A program made the position numbers and the translations under genes. From Methylobacterium oryzihabitans (lineage in GTDB: Bacteria; Pseudomonadota; Alphaproteobacteria; Rhizobiales; Beijerinckiaceae), in contig NZ_SACP01000011.1 of assembly GCF_004004555.2 (NCBI RefSeq), forward strand, positions 124,001 through 188,000: a DNA stretch of 64,000 bases. Direction: 5' to 3'. The notes beneath the pieces were generated by a model that saw only the letters and a program-made list of their open reading frames with translations, did no database searches and was not told the DNA's origin. Shown here piece by piece: positions 28,431 through 37,425 of the stretch (positions within the stretch are counted from its first letter, which is position 1; the number at the start of each line of letters is the position of its first letter).

Positions 28431-29200
28431 GGGAGGGACGCGGCGTGAGCCCAGCGACCGAGCCACGGGAGGCGGGCGCCGTGGGCGTGCCCGCGGCGAC
28501 GCGCGTGCTCGTCGTCGAGGACGACGGCGACATCCGCGCCATGCTGGCCCGGGGCCTCGGGGCCGAAGGCTTCGCCGTCGACCTCGCGGGGGGCGTCGAG
28601 GAGGCCCTGGCCGCCGCCCGCGACCGGGTGCCGGAGGCGGTGCTGCTCGACATCATGCTGCCGGACGGCTCGGGCCACGACATCTGCCGGGCCCTGCGCG
28701 AGGGCGGCTATCCGGGCTCGATCCTGTTCCTCAGCGCCAAGGACGAGGTCGGCGACCGCGTCGACGGCCTCGCCGCCGGGGCCGACGACTACATCGTCAA
28801 GCCGTTCGCCTTCGACGAGCTGCTCGCCCGCCTGCGCACCCAGCTCCAGCGCCGCCGCCTCTCCGGCGAGGCCCGCAGCCTCGTCGCCGCCGGGCGCCTC
28901 GCCCTCGACCTCGCGACGCGGCAGGTCCGCCACGGCGAGGTCGCGGTGCGCCTGACCCAGCGCGAGGCCGAGCTGCTCGGCGTGCTGATGGAGCAGGTCG
29001 GCCGTCCGGTCGCCCGGGGCGACATCTTCGAGCGGCTGTGGGCGAGCCAGGGCGGCCTGTCGCTCAACGTGGTCGACGTCTATGTCGGCTACCTGCGCAC
29101 CAAGCTCGCCGACATCACCCGCGCCGGCGGCCCGACCATCGTCACGGTGCGCGGCCGCGGCTTCATGCTCGACCTGCGCGAGAGCGGGGTGCGGCATTGA
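28427..29200 (+). CDS. OmpR/PhoB-type response regulator, partner of the upstream kinase
   Basis: A 257-residue regulator: a 25-residue N-terminal extension, then a receiver domain with VEDDGDIRA, predicted phospho-Asp75 (VLLDIMLPDG), LSAKDEVGD and YIVKPF. A winged-helix DNA-binding domain covers ~155-250 (LTQREAELLGVLM, LNVVDVYVGYLRTKL, TVRGRGFMLD). The start at 28427 overlaps the kinase stop (ATGA). A later GTG within the extension could also serve. It probably binds promoters of genes in or near this cluster. Confidence 0.93.
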   Translation: MREGRGVSPATEPREAGAVGVPAATRVLVVEDDGDIRAMLARGLGAEGFAVDLAGGVEEALAAARDRVPEAVLLDIMLPDGSGHDICRALREGGYPGSILFLSAKDEVGDRVDGLAAGADDYIVKPFAFDELLARLRTQLQRRRLSGEARSLVAAGRLALDLATRQVRHGEVAVRLTQREAELLGVLMEQVGRPVARGDIFERLWASQGGLSLNVVDVYVGYLRTKLADITRAGGPTIVTVRGRGFMLDLRESGVRH

Positions 29201-29496
29201 GGGCGGTGCGGGCCGCCGCTCTCCCCACCGGACCGGGGCCCGCACGCGACGACCGTCCCGCGGATCCGGCCACCGGCCGGACCTCCCGATCCGCTTCGAC
29301 GCCCTGACGGCGCGGGGTGACGTCGCCCCCCCGCAAGCCCCGTCCCCCCTCCCGCCAGCCGGACTTTCTGGGGGTCTTGCCTGCCCGAAACCCCGGATGC
29401 AAAGCTCGGTCGCGCCGGTCGGAGGCTGCGCCGTCGCGCCGCCTCCGGGAGACAAGGCCGGGGTCCCGCGGGGCCCGCCAACGCGAGCGAGGGTGG
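29201..29496 (+). other. Gene-free gap before the fhc operon
   Basis: This 296-bp gap between the response-regulator gene and fhcB holds no convincing gene. It contains a C-tract-rich segment (29316-29360) and a GGCGCGACGG-like complement of the same type (29440-29455). It is the most likely site of the fhcBADC promoter, but no clear -35/-10 pair was identified. Confidence 0.4.
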
Positions 29497-30564
29497 ATGA
29501 CAGCCTGGGTGAAGGGCCGGCCGGCACAGCCCGACGCGGCGCTCGCCGCCGCCGCCGACCTGCTGGGGCGTGCCCGCGCGCCCCTGGTCGCCGGCCTGTG
29601 CGCCGACGCCGCCGCCATCGGCGCCGCCTACCGCCTCGCCCGCGACCTCGGCGCCACGGTCGATCCGGCGGCGGGTCCGGGGCTCTACGCCGACCTCGCG
29701 GCGCTCGCCGCCGCCGGCGCCATGACCACCAGTCCGGCCGAGGCCGCCGGCCGCGCCGACGGGCTGCTGGCGGTCGGGCATCGGCCCTGGGCCGACCCGC
29801 TGCTCGCCGGCCTCGCGGCCGGGACGCCGTCCCGCGGCCGGGCCGCCGGGAGCGCCCGCGCGGTCCTGGCGCTCGGCGGCACGCCGGGCGGCACGGGGCA
29901 GGCGACCTTGTACCCGGCGCCGGACGGGCTGCCCGCCGCGCTCGGGCTGCTGCGCGGCCTCGCCGCCGGGCGGATCGCCGGAGACCACGCGCTCTCCGAC
30001 CTCGCCGCCCGCCTGCGCGGCGCCCTCTTCGCGGTGGTCGCCTACGATCCGGCGGAACTCGGCCCCCTCGGCACCGAGATGCTGACCGGCCTCGTCAAGG
30101 ACCTCAACACCGCGACCCGCGCCTTCGCGCTGCCCCTCGGCGTGTCCCATCAGGGCCGGGCGGTGGCGCAGGTCGCCGCCTGGACGACCGGGCAGGGGCC
30201 GCGGGTCGGGTTCGGCCGCGGCCGGGCCGAGCACGATCCCTGGCGCTGCGACGCCGCCCGCCAGACCGCCGCCGGCGAGGCCGACGCGGCACTCTGGCTC
30301 GCCGCCCTGCCGGCGCCGCGCCCGGACTGGACCCGCACCGTGCCGACCGTCGCGCTCCTCGGCGAGGCCGCCGGCGACGAGGCCGAGGTGGTGATCCGGG
30401 TCGCGGTGCCGGGCCGCGAGCGCGGCGGTGCCCTGTGGCATCCGGGCCGGGCGGCGATCGCCTGGCACCCGGCGACGGCCCCGGCCGGGGCGCCGGATGC
30501 GGAAGACATCCTCGCCGGCCTGCGGGCCCGCCTCGCCCCCACGGAGCACCCCGCCTCATGCTGA
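29497..30564 (+). CDS. fhcB: Formyltransferase/hydrolase complex subunit B (FwdB-like, redox-inactive)
   Basis: A 355-residue protein related to the catalytic subunit FwdB/FmdB of formylmethanofuran dehydrogenase. It has APLVAGLCADAAAIGAAYRLA near the N-terminus, then GLVKDLNTATRAFALPLG and AAWTTGQGPRVGFGRG. The Fe-S and tungsten/molybdenum ligand cysteines of the archaeal enzyme are absent; only isolated cysteines remain. That fits the known role of bacterial Fhc as a hydrolase complex with no redox activity. The ATG at 29497 has GAGGG upstream. The stop lies inside the start of fhcA. Confidence 0.9.
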   Translation: MTAWVKGRPAQPDAALAAAADLLGRARAPLVAGLCADAAAIGAAYRLARDLGATVDPAAGPGLYADLAALAAAGAMTTSPAEAAGRADGLLAVGHRPWADPLLAGLAAGTPSRGRAAGSARAVLALGGTPGGTGQATLYPAPDGLPAALGLLRGLAAGRIAGDHALSDLAARLRGALFAVVAYDPAELGPLGTEMLTGLVKDLNTATRAFALPLGVSHQGRAVAQVAAWTTGQGPRVGFGRGRAEHDPWRCDAARQTAAGEADAALWLAALPAPRPDWTRTVPTVALLGEAAGDEAEVVIRVAVPGRERGGALWHPGRAAIAWHPATAPAGAPDAEDILAGLRARLAPTEHPASC

Positions 30565-32189
30565 CCCGCATCGCCGGCGGCCGGGTCGTCGATCCGACGG
30601 CCGGGCGCGACGCCGTCGGAGACGTCTGGATCGAGGACGGCCGCATCGTCGCGCCGCCCGAAGGCCGCGCCCCCGACCGCACCCTCGACGCCGCCGGCTG
30701 CGTCGTGATGGCGGGCGGGGTCGAGGTGCACTCGCACATCGCCGGCGGCAACGTGGTGCTGTCGCGCCTGCTCCTGCCGGAACTCGGCCTGTCCGAATCC
30801 GGCGCCCCCAACCCGCACGGCTCGGCCACCGAGATCGGCGCCCTCTATGCCCGGATGGGCTACACTACCGCGGTCGAGCCGGCGATGCCGCCGGTCAACG
30901 CGCTCGCGACCCAGCTCGAACTCGCCGACATCCCGCTCCTCGACCGCGGCGGGCTGTGCGTGATGGGCAACGACGACCACCTGCTGCGGCTGCTGCGCGA
31001 GGGCGCCGGGGCGAACGCGGTGCGCGACCTCGTGGCGCTCAACGTCGCGACCTCGCGGGCGCTCGGGGTCAAGGTCATCAATGCCGGCGGCGCCGACGCC
31101 TTCAAGGACGGCGCGGTGCGCTTCGCCCTCGACGACGAGGTGCCGGCCTACGGGCTGACATCCCGAGCCATCCTCGACGGGCTCCTCGACGCGGTCGAGG
31201 CGCTGCGGGTGCCGCATCCGCTCCACGTCCATTGCAGCAATCTCGGCCTGCCGGGCGCCGACGACAGCTTCGTCGAGACCCTGGAGGCGGCGCAGGGGCG
31301 GCGCATCCACTTCGCCCACGCCCAGTTCTACGCCTACGCGGCGGTGGATCCCGACAACCCGCTCACCGGCGGCTTCCGCTCGGCGGCGCCGCGCCTCGCC
31401 GAGGCGCTGGCGCGCCACCCCAACGCGACGCTCGACGTCGGGCAGGCGGTGTTCGGCCAGACCGTGACGATCTCGCTGGACATCCTGCGCCAGTTCGCCG
31501 GCCGCCAGGGCGCGAGCCCGCGGAAGTGGATCCTCCATGCCGGCGACGCCGAGGGCGGCGGCATCGTGCCGTTCCGCTACCGCGACCGCGGACCGACCTC
31601 GTCGCTGCAATTCGCCATCGGCCTCGAACTGATGCTGCTCTCGCCCGATCCCGAGCGCACGATTCTCACCACCGACCACCCGAACGGCGGGCCGTTCACC
31701 GCCTATCCGCGCATCCTCCACCTGCTGATGGACAAGGAGGAGCGCGACCGCGAGCTCGCCGCCCACCCGAAGGTCGCGGCGGAGCGGTCCGGCCTGCACG
31801 CGATCGAGCGCGAATACACCCTGTCGGAGGTGGCGCGGCTCACCCGCTCGGGCCCGGCGAAGCTCCTCGGGCTCGCCGACCGCGGCCACCTGCGCCCCGG
31901 GGCGCGGGCCGACGTGGCGGTCTACCGCGAGGACACCGACCGCACCGCGATGTTCGCGAGCGCCCACCGGGTGTTCAAGGACGGCGCCGTGATCGTCGAG
32001 GACGGCCGGGTGGTGGCGTGGCGCGCCGGCCGCACCCTGTCGCTCGCCCTCGACGCGGATGCCGGCATGGCCCGGCGCACCGACGCCTATCTCCAGGAGC
32101 GGTTCGGGGCCGGGCTCGACAGTTTCGCGGTGCCCGACGGCGCCTTTCCGGGGCGCGAGGTGTTCGAGGCGGTGGCATGTCGAGCGTGA
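30558..32189 (+). CDS. fhcA: Formyltransferase/hydrolase complex subunit A (formylmethanofuran hydrolase)
   Basis: A 543-residue amidohydrolase-fold protein that releases formate from formyl-methylofuran. Metal-site motifs are EVHSHIAGGN (HxH), GVKVINAGG (probable carboxylated lysine), HVHCSNLG, IHFAHAQFY and LTTDHPNGGPF (catalytic Asp). Typical strings are GYTTAVEPAMPP and WILHAGDAEGGGIVPFRYRD. It overlaps fhcB by 7 bp and fhcD by 13 bp. It forms the core of the cytoplasmic FhcABCD complex. Confidence 0.97.
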   Translation: MLTRIAGGRVVDPTAGRDAVGDVWIEDGRIVAPPEGRAPDRTLDAAGCVVMAGGVEVHSHIAGGNVVLSRLLLPELGLSESGAPNPHGSATEIGALYARMGYTTAVEPAMPPVNALATQLELADIPLLDRGGLCVMGNDDHLLRLLREGAGANAVRDLVALNVATSRALGVKVINAGGADAFKDGAVRFALDDEVPAYGLTSRAILDGLLDAVEALRVPHPLHVHCSNLGLPGADDSFVETLEAAQGRRIHFAHAQFYAYAAVDPDNPLTGGFRSAAPRLAEALARHPNATLDVGQAVFGQTVTISLDILRQFAGRQGASPRKWILHAGDAEGGGIVPFRYRDRGPTSSLQFAIGLELMLLSPDPERTILTTDHPNGGPFTAYPRILHLLMDKEERDRELAAHPKVAAERSGLHAIEREYTLSEVARLTRSGPAKLLGLADRGHLRPGARADVAVYREDTDRTAMFASAHRVFKDGAVIVEDGRVVAWRAGRTLSLALDADAGMARRTDAYLQERFGAGLDSFAVPDGAFPGREVFEAVACRA

Positions 32190-33121
32190 GCAGCCCCCTG
32201 TCCCTGAACGGCATCCGGGTCGAGGACACCTTCGCGGAGGCGTTCGACATGGCCGGCACCGCCCTGGTGCTGACCGCCGAGACCGCCCACTGGGCGATGA
32301 TCGCCGCCACCACGATGACCGGCTTCGCCACCTCGGTGATCGGCTGCGGCGCCGAGGCCGGAATCGACGCGGTGCTCGCCCCCGACGAGACGCCGGACGG
32401 GCGCCCGGGGGTGCGGGTGCTGCTGTTCGGCTTCGACGCCGACGGCCTCAAGGGCCAGCTCCTGCGCCGGGTCGGACAATGCGTCCTCACCTCGCCGGGC
32501 AGCGCCTGCTACGCCGGCATCGCCTGGGACGACCCCGACCGGGGCAAGGCGCTCAAGCTCGGCGGCGCGATCCGCTACTTCGGCGACGGGTTCGCCGTCG
32601 CCAAGCGCCTCGGCGGCCGGCGCTACTGGCGCACGCCGGTGATGGACGGCGAGTTCCTGTGCGAGCATTCGGTGCCGACCATCCAGGGGGCGGTCGGCGG
32701 CGGCAACCTGCTCTTTCTCGGCCGCGACTTCCGCGGCACCCTCACGGTGGCCGAGGCCGCGGTCGAGGCCGCGAAGGCGGTGCCGGGCGCGATCCTGCCG
32801 TTCCCCGGCGGCATCGTGCGCTCGGGCTCGAAGGTCGGCGGGCGCACCAAGGGCATGATGGCCTCGACCAACGACGCCTATTGCCCGACGCTCAAGGGCC
32901 GGGCCGGCTCGGCCCTGCCGCCGGAGGTCAACGTGGTGCTGGAGATCGTCATCGACGCGCTCTCGGCCGGGCGCGTGGCGGCCGCGATGCGGGCGGCGCT
33001 CCACGCCGCCACCGGGATCGGCGCGGCGCACGGGCTCGTCGCGGTCACGGCGGGCAATTACGGCGGCAATCTCGGCCGCCACCACTTCCACCTGCGCGAT
33101 CTCCTCGGCGAGGCGGCATGA
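32177..33121 (+). CDS. fhcD: Formylmethanofuran:H4MPT formyltransferase subunit
   Basis: A 314-residue protein homologous to archaeal Ftr. It has LNGIRVEDTFAEAFDMAG, FATSVIGCGAEAG, LTSPGSACYAG, EHSVPTIQGAVGGGN, GSKVGGRTKGMMASTNDAYC and TAGNYGGNLGRHHFHL. It transfers the formyl group from formyl-H4MPT to methylofuran before FhcA hydrolyses it. The start overlaps the fhcA end and fhcC follows after 13 bp. Confidence 0.97.
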   Translation: MSSVSSPLSLNGIRVEDTFAEAFDMAGTALVLTAETAHWAMIAATTMTGFATSVIGCGAEAGIDAVLAPDETPDGRPGVRVLLFGFDADGLKGQLLRRVGQCVLTSPGSACYAGIAWDDPDRGKALKLGGAIRYFGDGFAVAKRLGGRRYWRTPVMDGEFLCEHSVPTIQGAVGGGNLLFLGRDFRGTLTVAEAAVEAAKAVPGAILPFPGGIVRSGSKVGGRTKGMMASTNDAYCPTLKGRAGSALPPEVNVVLEIVIDALSAGRVAAAMRAALHAATGIGAAHGLVAVTAGNYGGNLGRHHFHLRDLLGEAA

Positions 33122-33134
33122 TCCCGGTGCCAGC

Positions 33135-33932
33135 ATGAGCACGCTCACCCTGCGCGAGGCGCCTCCCGAGCGCCTCGACCTCGGCGGCGTCACGCCCGCC
33201 CGCCTCGCCGGCCTGTCGCAGGACGAGGCCGCGCGGATCCCGGTCGGCACCACGCGGCGCGGCCTCGTCCTCGGCGACTGCTTCGCCATCGCCCTCGACG
33301 GGTCCGATACCCTGACGATCGCCGGCGGCCACGAGCGGCTCGACCGGGTCGGGGCCGGGCTCGAGTCCGGGACCCTGGTGGTCGAGGGCGACGTCGGCCA
33401 GCGCCTCGGCCAGGGCATGACCGGCGGGTCCTTGCGGGTCGCGGGCTCCGCCGGCCCCTTCGCCGGCACCGCGGCGCGCGGCGGCACCCTCACGGTCGCG
33501 GGCGATGCCGGCGAGTCCGCCGGGGGAGCGCTGCACGGCGCCATGGCCGGGCTCGACGGCGCCACCCTGGTGATCGGCGGCACCGCCGGCGCGCGCCTCG
33601 GCGACCGGATGCGCCGCGGCCTGATCCTGGCCGGGGCGGCGGGCGACCATGCCGGGTCGCGGATGATCGCCGGCACGCTCGTCGCCGGCCGGGTCGGCGA
33701 CCATCCGGGCTACGGCATGCGCCGCGGCACGCTGCTGGTCGAGGCGCACGGCGCCCTGCTGCCGAGCTTCGCCGAGACCGGGACGCAGGACCTCGTGTTC
33801 CTGCGCCTCCTCGCCGCGACCCTGCGCCCGCTCTCGGCCCGCTTCGCCGACCTCGCCCGGCGCTCCCTCGCCCGCCACGGTGGCGACCTCGCCACCCTCG
33901 GCAAGGGCGAGCTGTTCGCCCCGCGCCCGTGA
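33135..33932 (+). CDS. fhcC: Formyltransferase/hydrolase complex subunit C
   Basis: A 265-residue protein whose middle (~residues 70-205) consists of repeated G-x-x-x-G-x-x-x-G-type turns of a right-handed beta-helix (GDVGQRLGQGMTGGSLRVAG, GDHAGSRMIAGTLVAGRVGD). This matches FwdC and the GltS C-terminal domain. In Fhc it is structural, holding FhcA, B and D together. The stop overlaps the GTG of the next gene. Confidence 0.94.
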   Translation: MSTLTLREAPPERLDLGGVTPARLAGLSQDEAARIPVGTTRRGLVLGDCFAIALDGSDTLTIAGGHERLDRVGAGLESGTLVVEGDVGQRLGQGMTGGSLRVAGSAGPFAGTAARGGTLTVAGDAGESAGGALHGAMAGLDGATLVIGGTAGARLGDRMRRGLILAGAAGDHAGSRMIAGTLVAGRVGDHPGYGMRRGTLLVEAHGALLPSFAETGTQDLVFLRLLAATLRPLSARFADLARRSLARHGGDLATLGKGELFAPRP

Positions 33933-34855
33933 CCGCCGCGCTGCGGATCGGCCTCGCGGCCGATAACGGCGCCTGGCACCGCGGGCGGCTGCTCGCGGCC
34001 CTGCGGGCGCTGGGGGCCGAGCCGGTGCTGTTCTCCCTCGCCGACGTCACGGTGACGACCGGGGGCGGCGAGCCCCTGCGGGTGCCGGGCTTCTCGGATC
34101 GCCTGCCGGACGGGGTGCTGCTGCGGACCATCGCCGGCGGCACCTTCGAGGCGACGACCCTGCGGCTCGGCGTGCTGCACGCGCTGGTCGCCGCCGGCAC
34201 GGTGGTGTGGAACGCGCCCGCCGCGATCGAGCGCTCGGTCGACAAGGCGATGACGAGCCTGCTGCTCGCCCGCCAGCGCATCCCGACCCCCGACACCTTC
34301 GTGCTGTCCCGGCGCGAGGCCGCCGCCGCGGTGGTGGCGCGGGAGGCCGCACCCGGGCGCCCGCTGGTGCTCAAGCCCCTGTTCGGCTCGCAGGGCGAGG
34401 GGCTGCAACTGATCGAGACCCCCGACGCGCTGCCGCCCGAGGAACTGGTCGGCCGGGTGTACTACCTCCAGCGCTACGTCGCCCGGCGCGACGGGCGCTG
34501 GCGCGACTACCGCGTCTTCGTCTGCGCCGGCCGGGCGGTGGCCGGGATGATCCGCGACGGCGACGGCTGGATCACCAACGTCCATCGCGGCGGCCGGCCG
34601 CTGCCCTGGGCGGTGCCGCCCCGCGCCGCGGAGCTGGCCGAGGCCGCCGCCGCCGCGGTCGGCGTCGACTATACCGGCATCGACCTCGTCGAGGACGGGG
34701 AGGGCGGCTACCTCGTGCTCGAGGTCAACAGCATGCCGGCGTGGTCGGGCCTGCAGCAGGTCACCGCCACCGACGTCGCCGGGGCGGTCGCCCGCGGCTT
34801 CCTGGCGGCGGTGCGGGCGGCGCATCCGCCCCGCCTCGTCGCCGCGCAGGGCTGA
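33929..34855 (+). CDS. RimK-type ATP-grasp ligase of the C1 cluster
   Basis: A 308-residue ATP-grasp enzyme starting at GTG 33929 (overlap GTGA with fhcC). It has VWNAPAAIERSVDKAMTSLLLARQRIPTPDTF, PLVLKPLFGSQGEGLQLI (ATP-binding Lys and glycine loop), DYRVFVCAGRAVAGMIR and GIDLVEDGEGGYLVLEVNSMPAW (metal-binding E-x-N). The family includes glutamate ligases such as RimK and MptN. Because methylofuran carries a polyglutamate chain, a glutamate-adding role in cofactor synthesis is a likely but untested inference. Confidence 0.88.
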   Translation: MTAALRIGLAADNGAWHRGRLLAALRALGAEPVLFSLADVTVTTGGGEPLRVPGFSDRLPDGVLLRTIAGGTFEATTLRLGVLHALVAAGTVVWNAPAAIERSVDKAMTSLLLARQRIPTPDTFVLSRREAAAAVVAREAAPGRPLVLKPLFGSQGEGLQLIETPDALPPEELVGRVYYLQRYVARRDGRWRDYRVFVCAGRAVAGMIRDGDGWITNVHRGGRPLPWAVPPRAAELAEAAAAAVGVDYTGIDLVEDGEGGYLVLEVNSMPAWSGLQQVTATDVAGAVARGFLAAVRAAHPPRLVAAQG

Positions 34856-34857
34856 CG

Positions 34858-35748
34858 ATGCGCGCGCTGGCGCCGCCGGAGATCCGGGCGGCCTACGAGG
34901 CCGCCTGCCGGGCCGAGCTCGACGCGCTCAAGCCCGGCAACGTCCACGCCTACGCGGCCGGCCACCGCATGACCCTCGACGACTTCGTGCGCAGCGCCGC
35001 GGTCTCGGGGCCGCATCTCGCCGCGCCGGGCGCCGGGACCGGGGCGCGGGCCGAGGCCGCGGTCGCCGCCACCCTGGCGGCGGTGGGCCAGAACACCAAT
35101 CTCGGCATCGTGCTGCTCTGCGCTCCCCTCGCCGCGGCGGCGGAGCGGCCCGGCGCCCTGCGCCGCGCGCTCGCCGCGGTGCTGGACGGCCTCGACGCCG
35201 CCGACGCCGCCGGGATCTTTTCCGCGATCCGCCGCGCCAACCCGGGCGGTCTCGGGGCGGCCGCGCGCCACGACGTCACCCGTCTCGACGGGGAGGCGCC
35301 GCTGCCCTCGGTCGCCGCCGCGATGGCGGAGGCGGCCGACCGCGACCGCATCGCCCGCGCCTACGTCACCGGCTACCGCGACCTCTACCGGGTCGGGCTT
35401 CCGGCTCTGCGGGCGGCCCGCGCCCGCGGCCTCGGCCCGGCCTGGGCGACGAGTGCCGTCTATCTGGCCTATCTCGCCGCCTTCCCGGACAGCCACCTCG
35501 TGCGCAAGTTCGGTTCCGCCGTGGCCGGGCAGGTGCGGATGATGGCGGCCGGGATCGTCGCCGGCCTCGACCTCGCGGACGAGCCGGTGGCGGCGCTGAT
35601 GGCCTTCGACGCCGCGCTCAAGGCCGACGGCTGCAATCCCGGCACCAGCGCCGACCTCACCGTGGCGACTCTGTTCCTCGACGCGCTCGACGCCGCCAAG
35701 GCCGGCCCCGGGCGCGCCGGCGCACGGCAAGCTGCCCAAAAGTCCTAG
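34858..35748 (+). CDS. Triphosphoribosyl-dephospho-CoA synthase-like (CitG family) protein
   Basis: A 296-residue alpha-helical protein of the CitG/MdcB family. It has ELDALKPGNVHAYAAGHRM, VGQNTNLGIVLLCAPLA and LKADGCNPGTSADLTVATLFL, the conserved core. Known family members join ATP to dephospho-CoA to make the prosthetic group of citrate or malonate lyases. No such lyase is nearby, and members of this family recur in methylotroph H4MPT clusters, so it probably acts on a cofactor precursor there. The exact reaction is unknown. It starts two bases after the ATP-grasp gene. Confidence 0.87.
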   Translation: MRALAPPEIRAAYEAACRAELDALKPGNVHAYAAGHRMTLDDFVRSAAVSGPHLAAPGAGTGARAEAAVAATLAAVGQNTNLGIVLLCAPLAAAAERPGALRRALAAVLDGLDAADAAGIFSAIRRANPGGLGAAARHDVTRLDGEAPLPSVAAAMAEAADRDRIARAYVTGYRDLYRVGLPALRAARARGLGPAWATSAVYLAYLAAFPDSHLVRKFGSAVAGQVRMMAAGIVAGLDLADEPVAALMAFDAALKADGCNPGTSADLTVATLFLDALDAAKAGPGRAGARQAAQKS

Positions 35749-35811
35749 TCGTTCCCGGGCATTACGGGAGCCCCGACGCCCGAATCGGCCGCCCCCGCCA
35801 CTTGGTGCGGG

Positions 35812-35840
35812 TTGTTCGGGCTCCGGCCCCGCTGTAGGTT
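35812..35840 (+). promoter_or_regulatory. Candidate fae promoter
   Basis: TTGTTC at 35812-35817 and TAGGTT at 35835-35840 are separated by 17 bases, the standard sigma-70 spacing. They lie 122 bp upstream of fae inside a 213-bp gap. Fae is among the most abundant proteins of methylotrophs, so a dedicated promoter is expected here. The match to consensus is only moderate. Confidence 0.3.
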
Positions 35841-35961
35841 CGCGCCGCTGTCTGGGAACCGGTCCGGCCCCGTGCCGGACGCAGAGAACAAGGACGGCGC
35901 GATACCGCCGCGCCCCGATCCGGGGGGCGGCGTCCCTATCGAATCCAGGGAGAAGGCCCGA

Positions 35962-36477
35962 ATGGCGAAGATCAACAAGGTGCTGGTGGGTGAGTCCCTC
36001 GTCGGCGACGGCAACGAGGTCGCCCACATCGACCTGCTCATCGGCCCGCGCGGCAGCGCCGCCGAGACGGCGTTCTGCAACAGCCTCACCAACAACAAGC
36101 ACGGCTTCACCAGCCTGCTCGCGGTGGTGGCGCCGAACCTCCCGTGCAAGCCCAACACCCTGCTGTTCAACAAGGTCACCATCAACGACGCCCGCCAGGC
36201 CGTCCAGATGTTCGGCCCGGCCCAGCACGCCGTCGCCAAGGCGGTGCAGGATTGCGTCGCCGAGGGCATCATCCCGGCCGACGAGGCCGACGACCTCTAC
36301 ATCCTGGTCGGCGTGTTCATCCACTGGGAAGCCGCGGACGACGCCAAGATCGAGAAGTACAACTACCAGGCGACGAAGGAGTCGATCATCCGCGCCATCA
36401 ACGGCACGCCGACCGCCGCCGAAGTCACGCAGAAGTACAAGACCGCCCAGCACCCCTTCGCGGCGAACGTTTCCTAG
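35962..36477 (+). CDS. fae: Formaldehyde-activating enzyme
   Basis: A 171-residue enzyme that condenses formaldehyde with H4MPT to methylene-H4MPT. The sequence is close to canonical: [29 protein letters not shown] (catalytic His in AHIDL), [41 protein letters not shown] and FIHWEAADD. The ATG follows an AGGGAG ribosome-binding site. It contains more lysine and fewer rare codons than its neighbours, as expected for a very highly expressed protein. A strong terminator follows. Confidence 0.98.
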   Translation: MAKINKVLVGESLVGDGNEVAHIDLLIGPRGSAAETAFCNSLTNNKHGFTSLLAVVAPNLPCKPNTLLFNKVTINDARQAVQMFGPAQHAVAKAVQDCVAEGIIPADEADDLYILVGVFIHWEAADDAKIEKYNYQATKESIIRAINGTPTAAEVTQKYKTAQHPFAANVS

Positions 36478-36621
36478 ACAGGAAACCGTCCGGAACAGCC
36501 AGCGGCACCCCCGCCGCCCCCACCGCCTCCGCCACAGGGGCTGTTCCAGCGACTGGCCTCCATCTTCCTCGGACGCTGAGCGTCCGGCCGCATGCCGGCA
36601 CCCCGCGCGAGCGGGCACCAT

Positions 36622-36654
36622 GGGAGGACCCGCAGGGGTCCTCCCGTTCCTTTT
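36622..36654 (+). terminator. Rho-independent terminator after fae
   Basis: A perfect 10-bp stem, GGGAGGACCC (36622-36631) and GGGTCCTCCC (36636-36645), with a 4-base loop is followed by GTTCCTTTT. A second inverted repeat, GGAACAGCC at 36492-36500 and GGCTGTTCC at 36539-36547, lies between it and the fae stop codon. The structure separates fae from the convergent HisA-like gene. Confidence 0.85.
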
Positions 36655-36673
36655 CGCGGGGCGCCCCCGGACC

Positions 36674-37387
36674 TCAGGCCCCGAGATGCTCCCGCCGCAG
36701 CCGCCCGTCGTGGATCGCGCTCGCCACCAGCACCCCGGCGGCGCCCGCCGCCGCCAGGGGGGCGAGATCCTCCGGGCCGCGCAGGCCCCCGGCGGCGTAG
36801 AGCGCGGCGCCGGGAGCCCGGGCGCGCACGGCGGCGAGCGCGCCGAGATCCGGCCCGGTCCCGGCCCCGACCCGCGACAGCGTCATCACGATGATGTCCG
36901 GCGGCCAGGATTCCGGGTCCTCGTGCAGGGCGGCCGGGCCGAGGGGGGCGCCGTCGCGGCTGTCGAGGGAGAGGATGCCGCGCGTCCCGCACCAGCGCAC
37001 CAGCGCGGCATCCGCCTGGCTCTCGCTGCCGAGGACCGGCCGGGCGAGCCCGCCCTCCAGCACCGCCTCGACCGCCGGGCGGGTCGAGAAACCGGCATCG
37101 AGCCAGATCTCGACGCCCGGGCAGGCGGCCCGGATCGCCGCCAGCGCGGCGCGGTCGGGGGCAGCGCCGTCCATGATCGCGTCGAGGTCGGCGACGTAGA
37201 GCCGGCGGGCCGGCAGGGCGGCGAGCAGCCCGCGGGCGACCTCGGCCGGGGCGGCGCTGGGGCTCAGCGGCGTCGCGATCGGCGCGTAGGCGTGGCGCTC
37301 GCCGGCCCGGGCCCGCACCACCGCGCCGTGGCGCAGGTCGAGCACCGGGACCACTTCCGGCCGGGTTGCCTCGCTGCCCCTGCTCAT
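36674..37387 (-). CDS. HisA/HisF-like TIM-barrel protein of the C1 cluster
   Basis: A 237-residue protein with HisA-like features: VVPVLDLRHGAVVRARAG at the start, LYVADLDAIMDG, EIWLDAGFSTR, PVLGSESQADAALV, IIVMTLSRVGAGTGPDL and LYAAGGLRGPEDLAPLAAAGAAGVLVASAIH (C-terminal phosphate-binding turns). It is not the histidine-pathway HisA: the context is H4MPT genes and it belongs to the COG1411-like group seen in methanogens and methylotrophs. It probably acts on a phosphorylated cofactor precursor. It is divergent from the next gene with a 38-bp gap. Confidence 0.85.
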   Translation of the reverse strand: MSRGSEATRPEVVPVLDLRHGAVVRARAGERHAYAPIATPLSPSAAPAEVARGLLAALPARRLYVADLDAIMDGAAPDRAALAAIRAACPGVEIWLDAGFSTRPAVEAVLEGGLARPVLGSESQADAALVRWCGTRGILSLDSRDGAPLGPAALHEDPESWPPDIIVMTLSRVGAGTGPDLGALAAVRARAPGAALYAAGGLRGPEDLAPLAAAGAAGVLVASAIHDGRLRREHLGA

Positions 37388-37425
37388 GCCACGCCCCCGG
37401 TGTTCTTCGCCGACGAGTGCCGCCG

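Noticed and set aside
36674..37387. Assignment of the HisA-like protein as histidine-pathway HisA
   Set aside because: Its neighbours are all C1-cofactor genes and the sequence departs from HisA at the N-terminal catalytic region. No other his genes are present.
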